NCBI GenBank assembly: GCA_028687375.1 | Contig: JAQUAG010000015.1 | Span: forward strand, 1-51,630 | DNA: 51,630 nucleotides | Direction: 5' to 3' | DNA from: Arcobacteraceae bacterium | GTDB lineage: Bacteria; Campylobacterota; Campylobacteria; Campylobacterales; Arcobacteraceae | In this document: piece by piece, positions 15,333-22,726 of the stretch | Layout: each line of letters opens with the position of its first letter | Numbering within the stretch: position 1 is the first letter of the stretch | Made by a program: the position numbers and the translations under genes | The notes under the pieces: model-generated | Seen by the model: only the letters and a program-made list of their open reading frames with translations | Told to the model about the DNA's origin: nothing | The model's database searches: none

Positions 15333-17273
15333 TTAAGCCCATGAGCTTGACAATTGATCTGGTGTAAATTCAAAGAATCCTGGAAGTGCACCCCATAGTT
15401 CATGTTTGTTTATAAACTCAAATTTTGCAGTGTAATCATCAGCATCAATCATTGTAAACTCAGAGAAAATCGCTAGCCTTTGTTCCAAATTGAAAATTGA
15501 CATTTTGTTTGCTACTACTTCTTTATTTTGTGTTAAATCTTCAAAGAGGAGTTTCATTTCAGATTCTTTCAAGTTGTATTTTCTTTTAAATTTAAGCTTC
15601 GCATTGTCTGTAGTTAGTTTTTCGTATCTATCCCATAACTTATATCTCTCTTCTTTAGAAAGCTTCGTGTTGTCTTTGTAGAGGTCTGCAAAAGACATAT
15701 TGTCGAGGTCCTCTTGAGATAGTTCATACTTATCAGGATATTTTATTTTGTAAAATTCTGTAAAATCAGTATTTTTTAAATCATCGTGTTTTTGGATAAG
15801 TTCTGGCTGAGGGGTGTATGCTCTAAATAATATGTTATATGTTGGGATATAGCAAATGTACTCAAAATTTTTACCAAGTCCGTCTAACATTTCTTTTGTG
15901 ATTGCAGTACCTTTTTTTTGCTTTTTAGAGTTATCATCACTTCTTTTTTTAAAAAGTATTTTTTTCTCATTGGTTTCTTTATACCAGCTCTCATATTCCG
16001 TTTTTTCGATTAACTTCATTTTTGTATCATCTTCGATTGTGGAGAAAAATATCCAAGCAAAAGCTGATGATGTTAAATCCAATAGCAAATCTTTATCTGC
16101 TGGTAAATATTGCATACCAGCACAAAGAATCCCTCCGTGCCCTCTAATAAGCGTGTGTAAAATCCTTCTGGCTGCTTTATCAATAATTTCAACAAAACTC
16201 ATATACTCATCCAACTTGTAAAGTGTTATATTCGTTTTTGTTTCTGGTAACGATGTGTGATATTTTGCAAATGCAGCTGTGAATGCTGCAAAAAGAGGGG
16301 TGAGCTTATCTTGATATTTGGTTTGGTTAGAAAGAAATAGCTTTGCTTGGTTTTCCATTTTAAAAAACTCTTTGATAGTGAAAGTTTTTTTTCTATGGTC
16401 TTCAAGTTGCCAAGCTATCATTTCAAGAGGTTCAATCATGGACTGCATAGTTTGTGCCACCGACGCTTTAGGGTCTCTATCAGATAGTCCCTCCACTTCA
16501 TAAAAGAAATCTTTGTAAACTTTTATAAATAAAAGCCATTTTTGGGCTGGAGTAGCGTGTGAATAATGAGTTTTTACAGTGATCATCATTTCGTTAAAAA
16601 ATCGTTCTGCTGTTGCACTAAAAAAATCCACCTTATCGCCAATTGTGCCTTTAAGAAAATTCATAAAAAAAGTTTTAATAGTCCCTTCTTCTTCTGACAT
16701 AATGTCCCATATGTGCGATTTTTCAAGATATGGGTTTAATATAATTGAATTTCTGTCGTAAAAATATTTTTCAAAAGATATTTTAATCGAATGAATGATT
16801 GCTCTATCATAGAAATCTTGCTTGAGTAAGTGGTTAAAAAACTCTGTTTTCCCTGATTTCATTTTTCCAATAACAAGCATTGATTCGACAAGGTCTTGTT
16901 TATTTATTTTAATTTGAAGTTTTTCAAGGTACTTTTTATACCATTTTGGCATTTTTACTTTTTTAGCAAAATTTTCATCAACTCTGAAATCGCCTAAATA
17001 ACAGTCTCGTCTGTTTCCATCTCTCATAAACTTTTTTAGCTTGTCTATACTGCTCCATCTGTATCCATTCACTAGGTTTATTGGATTAGCTGCTGATGTG
17101 TTTGCAAATTTTGTGTACCACATCCCATTTTCTTGATAGCTATTAGGCACTAGGGCTTTAATTGCGAAATAAGACAAGGTTAACCCTCCGATTAATAAAA
17201 ATGGCTCTGGATTGCTCATAGCCACATAGAATGGTGCTTTTATCCATTGCATAAGTGAAAGATTATTTTCCAT
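15333..17273 (-). CDS. Type IV coupling protein (VirD4/TraD-like ATPase)
   Basis: 646 residues from ATG 17273, which has GAAGGAA upstream and overlaps the preceding gene by 11 bases; an ATG at 17300 is less likely. There is an N-terminal membrane segment (about 22-40). Walker A VIGKMKSGKTEF lies near residue 135, and the Walker B-like LYKLDEYM near 352 is followed by the RGHGG region typical of these ATPases. It has a long charged C-terminus. Coupling proteins are hexameric inner-membrane pumps that link the relaxosome to the type IV channel. It is the upstream gene of a run that ends with the primase. Confidence 0.85.
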   Translation of the reverse strand: MENNLSLMQWIKAPFYVAMSNPEPFLLIGGLTLSYFAIKALVPNSYQENGMWYTKFANTSAANPINLVNGYRWSSIDKLKKFMRDGNRRDCYLGDFRVDENFAKKVKMPKWYKKYLEKLQIKINKQDLVESMLVIGKMKSGKTEFFNHLLKQDFYDRAIIHSIKISFEKYFYDRNSIILNPYLEKSHIWDIMSEEEGTIKTFFMNFLKGTIGDKVDFFSATAERFFNEMMITVKTHYSHATPAQKWLLFIKVYKDFFYEVEGLSDRDPKASVAQTMQSMIEPLEMIAWQLEDHRKKTFTIKEFFKMENQAKLFLSNQTKYQDKLTPLFAAFTAAFAKYHTSLPETKTNITLYKLDEYMSFVEIIDKAARRILHTLIRGHGGILCAGMQYLPADKDLLLDLTSSAFAWIFFSTIEDDTKMKLIEKTEYESWYKETNEKKILFKKRSDDNSKKQKKGTAITKEMLDGLGKNFEYICYIPTYNILFRAYTPQPELIQKHDDLKNTDFTEFYKIKYPDKYELSQEDLDNMSFADLYKDNTKLSKEERYKLWDRYEKLTTDNAKLKFKRKYNLKESEMKLLFEDLTQNKEVVANKMSIFNLEQRLAIFSEFTMIDADDYTAKFEFINKHELWGALPGFFEFTPDQLSSSWA

Positions 17274-17475
17274 TTGTATTTCCTTCTTTTTTTTGAACAT
17301 AATTAAAAAAATAAGTTATGAACTCCTCTTTTGAAAATTCGTAATTGTTTTCATCCCTAAAAGCTTTCATTTCATCAAGATTTATTTTTTCAAAATCATC
17401 TGGTATGTTTTTGGCTTTTTTAAAAAGTTCAAAAAACTCTTCAAAGCTTATTTTTGTTGTTGGTATAGTTGCCAT
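17263..17475 (-). CDS. Small acidic protein upstream of the coupling protein
   Basis: 70 residues, acidic and helical (EEFFELFKKAKN and KEEFITYFF), no membrane segment. AAGGA precedes the ATG. It overlaps the coupling-protein start by 11 bases, so translation is probably coupled. No family recognised; an accessory of the coupling protein is possible. Confidence 0.55.
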   Translation of the reverse strand: MATIPTTKISFEEFFELFKKAKNIPDDFEKINLDEMKAFRDENNYEFSKEEFITYFFNYVQKKEGNTNGK

Positions 17476-17480
17476 TTTTA

Positions 17481-17735
17481 CTATCTTCCTTGTTGTAGTG
17501 TTTGGTTGTTTTCTTTTACTAAATGTTTTTTCATCACTTTGTAAAAATCAATCATTAGCCCTATTGCACTGATTGGTAGCTGCACTTGTGCAAATTGTTC
17601 ATTAACATCGTCAAGACTAAAACCCAAAGCATCTTCTAGGTCCTTTTGTAGTTTTTCATCTAAGTCTGTTTTTTTTAATAATTCTTCTGCTGCTAGTTCT
17701 CCAGCAGTTTTAACAACTTCTAATTTGATTCCCAT
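17481..17735 (-). CDS. Small helical protein, unknown
   Basis: 84 residues from ATG 17735, chosen because GGAGG lies eight bases before it; an upstream ATG at 17756 has no such site. It is helical with an acidic centre and a basic end. It overlaps the end of the replisome-organiser gene by 26 bases. No family recognised. Confidence 0.55.
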   Translation of the reverse strand: MGIKLEVVKTAGELAAEELLKKTDLDEKLQKDLEDALGFSLDDVNEQFAQVQLPISAIGLMIDFYKVMKKHLVKENNQTLQQGR

Positions 17736-18408
17736 CGAAATACCCTCCATTTTCAAATATTTTTAATTTTTGTTCAAGTTGCTCACAACTAAAAAATTTT
17801 GATATTTTGCTTTTCAAAATCTTTTTATCAAAAGAGAATAAAAGGATTTTTCCCTCTTCAATTTCTTCAATATTTTTGATAGTGATAAATTCAAAATCTT
17901 TACCCACATAATTACTATAGATAGAAGATAGAGAACACTCTCTCTTTAGAGAGAGTTCTCTCTCTATGTTGCCATTTGTTGCCGTGGTGTTGCATTGCAA
18001 CATTTTTTGTTCTTTTTTCCCTTTTCTTGACTTTTGAGAACGCTTTGTGCTCGCTGTTTCTGAGCCAATACAATTTTTTACATCTGTAAGAAGAAAACTA
18101 TCACTAGCAAGTTTTACTATCATCTTTTGTGCGTACAAATAATCCAATACAACTTGTATGTTTTTGCTATCTTCATCAATCTTCAATTCCAGTTCATCAG
18201 CTAGATTTTTTTCAATATTTTGAAACTTATACACACCATTATTTGTTATGGTTTCAAGCATAATTTTTAAAATAATAACGATGTATGTATCGCCCCCAGC
18301 CATTCGTTTTAACTTCTTGATTTTTGGGTCTTGAAAAAAGTTATTAAAAAGTTTCATCCAGTAATAACGAGGATTTTCCTTTTGTCTTTCAGCAGGATTA
18401 TTTTCCAC
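17710..18408 (-). CDS. Phage replisome organiser-like replication protein
   Basis: 232 residues with a GTG start preceded by AAGGAGG; it overlaps the upstream HTH gene by 11 bases. The N-terminal 110 residues match the phage replisome organiser N-terminal domain: YYWMKLFNNFFQDPKIKKLK, then AGGDTYIVIILKIML, then a NNGVY segment and a winged-helix part (VVLDYLYAQKMIV). This domain binds the origin and recruits the replicative helicase in Gram-positive phages. A basic linker and a separate C-terminal region follow. It implies the element can replicate after excision. Confidence 0.75.
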   Translation of the reverse strand: MENNPAERQKENPRYYWMKLFNNFFQDPKIKKLKRMAGGDTYIVIILKIMLETITNNGVYKFQNIEKNLADELELKIDEDSKNIQVVLDYLYAQKMIVKLASDSFLLTDVKNCIGSETASTKRSQKSRKGKKEQKMLQCNTTATNGNIERELSLKRECSLSSIYSNYVGKDFEFITIKNIEEIEEGKILLFSFDKKILKSKISKFFSCEQLEQKLKIFENGGYFDGNQIRSC

Positions 18409-18679
18409 TGTTTGCCTCCTTTTCTGATAAAAATTCAGCTACATCGTAAATATTAAACTGATAGAGTTCATAATTTTTGTCTTTTGTTACCCCCTTGTGT
18501 TGATAAAAACTTTTTTTAGAATAGCTTACAGTTCTAAACGGTGGTAATTTGTACAAGTGGTTTGTAGTGATAATATTGTTGAATGTTGAACTTGAAATAT
18601 TTAGTATTTCTAATATCTCTTTTCTTGAGAGTAGATATTTTTTGTATTTCTTTAGTAGTTCTGCTAAAATAGTTTCCAT
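18398..18679 (-). CDS. HTH DNA-binding protein (paralogue of 11452-11712)
   Basis: 93 residues. A predicted HTH (RKEILEILNISSSTFNNI) and C-terminal YQFNIYDVAEFLSE are shared with the 86-aa protein at 11452. It is the first gene after cassette R3 and overlaps the replisome-organiser start. AGAGGCG precedes the ATG. Likely an operon regulator or replication accessory protein; the sequence does not decide. Confidence 0.7.
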   Translation of the reverse strand: METILAELLKKYKKYLLSRKEILEILNISSSTFNNIITTNHLYKLPPFRTVSYSKKSFYQHKGVTKDKNYELYQFNIYDVAEFLSEKEANSGK

Positions 18680-18683
18680 TTCG

Positions 18684-18781
18684 CCTCTTTTTTTAAAATT
18701 TGTTTTCTTTATTTAAAAACATTATGAAACTTTAGAAAAAAGAGAGAAATAACACAAAGGAATTTTTTTATAAATTTTTCC
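18684..18781 (-). promoter_or_regulatory. Repeated promoter/leader cassette R3
   Basis: Nearly identical to R1 and R2 over 98 bases, but without the terminator hairpin; the sequence beyond 18782 is unique and belongs to the divergent promoter of the plus-strand gene at 18878. It should drive the replication/coupling-protein run 18679 to 11853. Confidence 0.6.
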
Positions 18782-18839
18782 GTTTATTATATTGTTTCAA
18801 ATAGTTATAACAATTAAATATATTTTAAGATTAAAGTAT

Positions 18840-18845
18840 TATAAT
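18840..18845 (+). promoter_or_regulatory. -10 element (TATAAT) of the 18878 operon
   Basis: A perfect TATAAT lies 32 bases before the start codon, in an AT-rich stretch with no strong -35, as is usual in this group. Confidence 0.55.
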
Positions 18846-18877
18846 TAGGTATAACAAAATGAAATAAAGGACTAGCA

Positions 18878-19918
18878 ATGATAAAATACGATGTAAAATA
18901 TAAAAAAGCAATAGATTCTCTTATTGATAAATTTGAAAGTGCAAATCTAGAGATAGAAGAAGACTCGATTGAATTGGAATTGTTTTATGCAAAGTTTAAA
19001 GAAGAACTTAATGATTGTGAATTATTTTTCTTATTTTTATATGCTTTTCAAGTTGAAAATTTAAGAGATAAAGATAGAGAATATCCTAAAAATATGCCGC
19101 TACAAGAGAGATTAGCTAGAGAAATAAAAAATACTTATGAGCCAACTGAATACTATGAATTTAAAGACAAAATGCAAAAGAAATGGGATATATTTAGTAA
19201 TATAGATAAGACTAGAATCCTATTATTCTTTCCAGAGTATATACTTAAAGCTCTTTCTAAAGTATATAAAAATCATAATGATAATTTTACCTTTATTGAA
19301 AAAAGTATGTATTTCCAAATTCCAACGAAGCCATTATTGAGAGAAAATGACAATGTTGAATTAAACGAAATTGAAAGACTAAATTATGCTTATGCAATGT
19401 GTATTAAAATACAATATTTGCTATCCACGAAAGATGGGATAGATGGCTTAAATGTTTGGGCATTAGCAAATGAGTTTGTAAATGATTATTTAAATATCCC
19501 ATTAGAATATTATCAGCCCGCTTTTTGGTCTGTTAAAACAACTAAAAGAATAAATTCTCAAAACAACACAAAATTTAAAATGATGAATAAAAGTATTGAA
19601 ACCATAGATGATTTCATAAAATTAATGCAAAAAGAAATTTTAGCATTCGCACTAAAATCAATCTTCAAAATACCTCTCGATTCTCCAAATACAGTGGCAT
19701 ATTTTGATTATATACAATTCAATAATGATAATTTCCAAGATACGACAACAAATAAAAAAGCTTGTTTAAGCCTACAAAAAACGGCTAATCATATATTTAA
19801 ATACCTAGATGTAAATGAACACATTAAAAATATTTGGTTGCGACAAGAAAGAGTATATTGTTATTCTAATGGACTAGATTCCAATAATCTTAAATTCCCA
19901 AGCAGGGAAGAATTATGA
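18878..19918 (+). CDS. 346-residue protein of element 1, unknown
   Basis: Acidic, helical, no membrane segment or signal peptide; no P-loop, HUH or nuclease motif that I can see. AAAGGA precedes the ATG. It is one of the few plus-strand genes of the element, divergent from cassette R3 and overlapping the next gene by ATGA, so the two form a two-gene operon. Its partner looks like a DNA-binding protein, and a noncoding region with repeats and an oriT-like structure follows. A replication, stability or defence role would all fit; none can be shown. Confidence 0.65.
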   Translation: MIKYDVKYKKAIDSLIDKFESANLEIEEDSIELELFYAKFKEELNDCELFFLFLYAFQVENLRDKDREYPKNMPLQERLAREIKNTYEPTEYYEFKDKMQKKWDIFSNIDKTRILLFFPEYILKALSKVYKNHNDNFTFIEKSMYFQIPTKPLLRENDNVELNEIERLNYAYAMCIKIQYLLSTKDGIDGLNVWALANEFVNDYLNIPLEYYQPAFWSVKTTKRINSQNNTKFKMMNKSIETIDDFIKLMQKEILAFALKSIFKIPLDSPNTVAYFDYIQFNNDNFQDTTTNKKACLSLQKTANHIFKYLDVNEHIKNIWLRQERVYCYSNGLDSNNLKFPSREEL

Positions 19919-20214
19919 GAATAACAATAAATGAAGAAGATTTACAAGGGATAATTTCATTTTTAAAAAAACACAATAAAAATGAATATGTGTCAATTTT
20001 AGAAAGTGAATTTGAGAATAATAAGAGTAGGGATATTACAAATAAACAAAAGTCTATCCTTGAAGCTCGAAAAGAGAGAACCAATAAATTAAAAGAAAAA
20101 ATTGAAAATGCAATGAATTTATTGAGGCTCGAAAATAAAGAGATAACGGCTTATTCTGTTTCTAAGGTTGCTGATATTTCTTACAATAGTGCTAGAAAGT
20201 ATCTTGATATTTAA
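19915..20214 (+). CDS. Small HTH-type protein coupled to the 346-aa gene
   Basis: 99 residues. A coiled-coil middle part (about 45-70) leads to a C-terminal HTH-like unit (ITAYSVSKVADISYNSARKY) in which the last helix resembles a recognition helix. Start overlaps the preceding stop by ATGA. Probably a DNA-binding regulator or partner of the 346-aa protein. The repeated TACTCTAA boxes just downstream are possible targets. Confidence 0.6.
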   Translation: MRITINEEDLQGIISFLKKHNKNEYVSILESEFENNKSRDITNKQKSILEARKERTNKLKEKIENAMNLLRLENKEITAYSVSKVADISYNSARKYLDI

Positions 20215-20230
20215 TAATAAATAGCTGAAT

Positions 20231-20432
20231 TACTCTAATTTATTCCATAAAAGTATAAAAAAGGGGGATTTTCTTTTTTTAATGGGAAAAAAGTTAAAAA
20301 GTTGATATAAAATTCCCTTTTTTAACGGAAAAAACAACTTTTTTACACAAAATGCGGATACTACTCTAATATTACGCTAAATAAGGGGTAATAATGAGTA
20401 GTTTTAGAGTAAATTATGAGTACTACTCTAAT
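20231..20432. repeat. TACTCTAA boxes
   Basis: TACTCTAAT or close variants at 20231-20239, 20362-20370 and 20424-20432, and one inverted copy TTAGAGTA at 20404-20411. The second and fourth are extended to CTACTCTAATATTAC. Possible operator or initiator sites. Confidence 0.5.
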
Positions 20433-20578
20433 ATTACTATAAATCCGTTACAAATACCTTATTAAAGGGATTTTAAGAGGCTATTTTTTAAAAATAAGCA
20501 AAATGTCAATCCCTTATTTTAGGGATTTATTTGATTGTTTCGTAGCAAAATTTTTTTATGAAAATTTCTAGTATTTTC

Positions 20579-20678
20579 CAACTTGTTTGAAAATGTAGCA
20601 AGTTGCCCCAAAGGAAACCAAAAAAAATTTTTTGTTTACTTTGGACTTGTTAAAGGGTTGCACCCTTTAAAATCCTGC
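20579..20678 (+). other. oriT-like structure with IncP/MobP-type nick motif
   Basis: In order: CAACTTG/CAAGTTG inverted repeat (20579-20605), a long imperfect palindrome starting CCAAAGGAAACC and ending TTTACTTTGG (20608-20644), a perfect 8-bp hairpin TTAAAGGG-TTGCA-CCCTTTAA (20650-20670), and one base later ATCCTGC (20672-20678). Hairpin plus ATCCTG|C is the layout of MobP/IncP-type oriT nick regions and T-DNA borders. The relaxase of this element is MobF, so the match is unexpected. Confidence 0.45.
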
Positions 20679-20731
20679 GAACTTGACACCAGCTCCCTTT
20701 CGGTCGGTTGGATAGTCTAACTAGTTCGCTT

Positions 20732-21274
20732 TCAAGTGACGCTTTGCTGCAATTCTTGTTTTGTTACAATTTCTAACTCAATATGGTTATGAAACAAAAT
20801 AATATTATTAATTTCTTCTATTTTAAAAGCAAAAAGATAAAGTCCAGATTTGGTTCCTGGATAGATTCTGCTTTCCCAGTAACCTTGATGTTTTTTTGAT
20901 AAAGCTGGACAATTACCACTAAGATGATAAAGAATATCTTTTTCCATGTATTTTTTATCATCACAAGCTAACATTTGTTTGCCAGCCCACTTAAAATATA
21001 ATGTAATCCCATTTTCACATGGCATATTATAACTTCCTGTTGGTATTTCAAAATGTGCAGCTTTATTTGTATCATTTCCAAACATTTGCTTTGTTTTTAT
21101 TATGTTTAATGTGCTCTTTAAAGATGTTCTGTGTTGAATATAATTTATATCAGTTTCAACACTTTCCCAAAAATTATAGCTTTTTAGTGGATAATATTTT
21201 TCATAAAAATCATTTTTATTAATTATTGAATATTCAATGCCCAAATCATCAATTTCTTTTATTTGTTCATCCAT
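20732..21274 (-). CDS. 180-residue protein, unknown; faint ADP-ribosyltransferase-like pattern
   Basis: No membrane segment. GGAG precedes the ATG. The centre reads HRTSLKSTLNIIKTKQMFG, then AAHFEIPTG, then strands ending SRIYPGTKSGLYLF. A H-x-T-S...I...G start followed by strands is seen in small ADP-ribosyltransferase-fold proteins, but the resemblance is weak. It lies alone between the oriT-like region and the integrase, a typical cargo position. Function not assigned. Confidence 0.55.
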   Translation of the reverse strand: MDEQIKEIDDLGIEYSIINKNDFYEKYYPLKSYNFWESVETDINYIQHRTSLKSTLNIIKTKQMFGNDTNKAAHFEIPTGSYNMPCENGITLYFKWAGKQMLACDDKKYMEKDILYHLSGNCPALSKKHQGYWESRIYPGTKSGLYLFAFKIEEINNIILFHNHIELEIVTKQELQQSVT

Positions 21275-21354
21275 CTTTATACTCCATTTTTATATAGTTT
21301 AAAATTTTTTAATTTTTATAATAAAAATTATTTTGTGTCAATTTCCCAAAATTT

Positions 21355-22461
21355 CTAAAAACTTATTTTATTTGTTGCCAAGTGTCGTGTATCATCGATT
21401 AAATGAGCGTATCTCATTGTTGTTTCTATTTTCTTGTGTCCTAGCTGCTGCTTGATATGGAGTATATCTACACCAGCTTGAGCTAACCAACTCGCATGAG
21501 TATGTCTTAGGCTATGTGTAGTTATCTTGTTTCTCCCAGCTTTGCTGTTGTTTCTGATCAACTTATCAACTGCTGCCTGCCATTGTTTTGGCATCTGAAC
21601 ATATTGAGTTCCAAGAGAATTTGGAATAACAAGGTCCGTATTGTGTTTTTCAAGTTCAAGTTCTTGCAGGATTGATTTCACTCGGTCTGTTATTGTTATG
21701 TATCTGTCGTTTCCATCTTTGGTTTTTTTAAAATAAATTTGATTTATGTTCCAGTGGATATCGCCCCATGTTAGGCTACAAATTTCTATAAATCTCGCTC
21801 CTGTAAAAAGCATAAGGGCGGTTAATTGATAAAGTCTTTGATTATCTTGCTCTTGAAAATAATCCAAAATAGTTTTTGCTTGGTCTTTAGACAAAAAACC
21901 TAGTTGTTTGTTGTCTACCGTTGGCATTCTTACTTTACCGTTAGAAATCGGATTTGCAAATCCCTTTATAAGTTCGTTTCTGATGGCATGATTAAAGATT
22001 GCTCTTGTGATAGCTAGGATATTTTCAACGGTTCGTGGTGAACTGTCTTTGAGCTTCTCGTTTTTTAGATCTTCAAAGTCTTTTGCTTTGAGTTGCTTTA
22101 CATCTTGTTTGTGAAATCTTTGCAAATGATTTAGAAAGATACCTCTATCTTTTTCCCAGCTCTTTTTATTATTTTGAGCCCATTTTTCGTAATCAAGATA
22201 AATATCTTCTAGGGTTATTTTCTTTTTGGTCATTAAAATTTTTGGAAGTTCTTCGTTTGTTCTGATGAGATGTTTTGCTTGGATTAAATAATCATAGGCA
22301 TCTTTTACCGTAAAATTTGATTGCTTTGTTTTGATACCAACTTTCTTTTTAACAACATTTCCTGTATCATCTCTATAATTAATGTAGTAAGCTGTGTTTC
22401 CATTTTTTAGTTCATTTACCCAGACACCATCATATTTTCCACCAACACTTTTTAAACCCAT
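21355..22461 (-). CDS. int: Tyrosine integrase of element 1
   Basis: 368 residues, full length for the phage-integrase family. A SAM-like/arm-binding N-terminal region (about 1-170) is followed by the catalytic domain with Arg in TGARFIEICSLTW, the HSLRHTHASW box, LGHKKIETT and the nucleophile in MRYAHL. It catalyses site-specific recombination between attP and the tRNA-Asn 3' end. AGAGG precedes the ATG. The gene points inward from the right end, 39 bases from the arm repeat. It is clearly different from the integrases of elements 2 and 3, consistent with its different arm sequences. Confidence 0.93.
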   Translation of the reverse strand: MGLKSVGGKYDGVWVNELKNGNTAYYINYRDDTGNVVKKKVGIKTKQSNFTVKDAYDYLIQAKHLIRTNEELPKILMTKKKITLEDIYLDYEKWAQNNKKSWEKDRGIFLNHLQRFHKQDVKQLKAKDFEDLKNEKLKDSSPRTVENILAITRAIFNHAIRNELIKGFANPISNGKVRMPTVDNKQLGFLSKDQAKTILDYFQEQDNQRLYQLTALMLFTGARFIEICSLTWGDIHWNINQIYFKKTKDGNDRYITITDRVKSILQELELEKHNTDLVIPNSLGTQYVQMPKQWQAAVDKLIRNNSKAGRNKITTHSLRHTHASWLAQAGVDILHIKQQLGHKKIETTMRYAHLIDDTRHLATNKISF

Positions 22462-22499
22462 TTTGAACCTCTAAATTTTCTTTTTTGAAGTGTAACATT

Positions 22500-22526
22500 T
22501 TTTTACCACATTTTTACCACAAAATT
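22500..22526 (+). repeat. Right arm-type integrase site of element 1
   Basis: Identical to 195-221 in sequence and direction: two TTTTTACCACA units. It lies in the integrase promoter region, so integrase may repress itself here. Confidence 0.7.
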
Positions 22527-22649
22527 TGAAAATGTATTATAATTTATTTAATTTTATTTCAATGTATAGAATGCCTAAAAGTTCCTATTTTATAGTATTT
22601 CTGTAATACTTTTATAATCTTTTTAAAAGTCTTAAAATCTTATTGTAAG

Positions 22650-22699
22650 TGACTGTTAATCATTTGGTCGCTGGTTCGAACCCAGCATCCGGAGCCACT
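22650..22699 (+). repeat. att site 2 (right end of element 1, left end of element 2)
   Basis: 50-bp copy of the tRNA-Asn 3' part. The 5' half of a tRNA is absent, so this is not a second tRNA gene. It continues with CAAATAAATCCCTAAAA, which is also found after att sites 3 and 4 with small changes. Confidence 0.9.
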
Positions 22700-22726
22700 T
22701 CAAATAAATCCCTAAAAATAGCATTC

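Larger units (their letters stand above)
20215..20731. other. Noncoding region with repeats and hairpins
   Basis: No gene seen in 517 bases. It contains four TACTCTAA boxes, a hairpin AATCCC-N8-GGGATT near 20508-20528 that could be a terminator, and the oriT-like structure at 20579-20678. A region of this kind between a small HTH gene and cargo is a natural place for an origin. Confidence 0.6.
78..22699. mobile_element. Integrative element 1, conjugation/mobilisation type (~22.6 kb)
   Basis: It is bounded by a 50-bp direct repeat of the tRNA-Asn 3' part (78-127 and 22650-22699) and by identical 27-bp arm-type repeats (195-221, 22500-22526). Its tyrosine integrase lies at the right end. It encodes a MobF relaxase, coupling protein, ParA, primase, replisome organiser and DotA-like membrane protein. 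Nearest to the tRNA, it is probably the most recent of the three insertions. No VirB4-type ATPase or core T4SS channel genes are visible, so it is either mobilisable by a helper or a conjugative element that has lost genes. Confidence 0.85.

Noticed and set aside
22650-22699. A second tRNA-Asn gene
   Set aside because: Only the 3' part of the tRNA is present; no 5' acceptor strand or D-arm precedes it. It is an att repeat.
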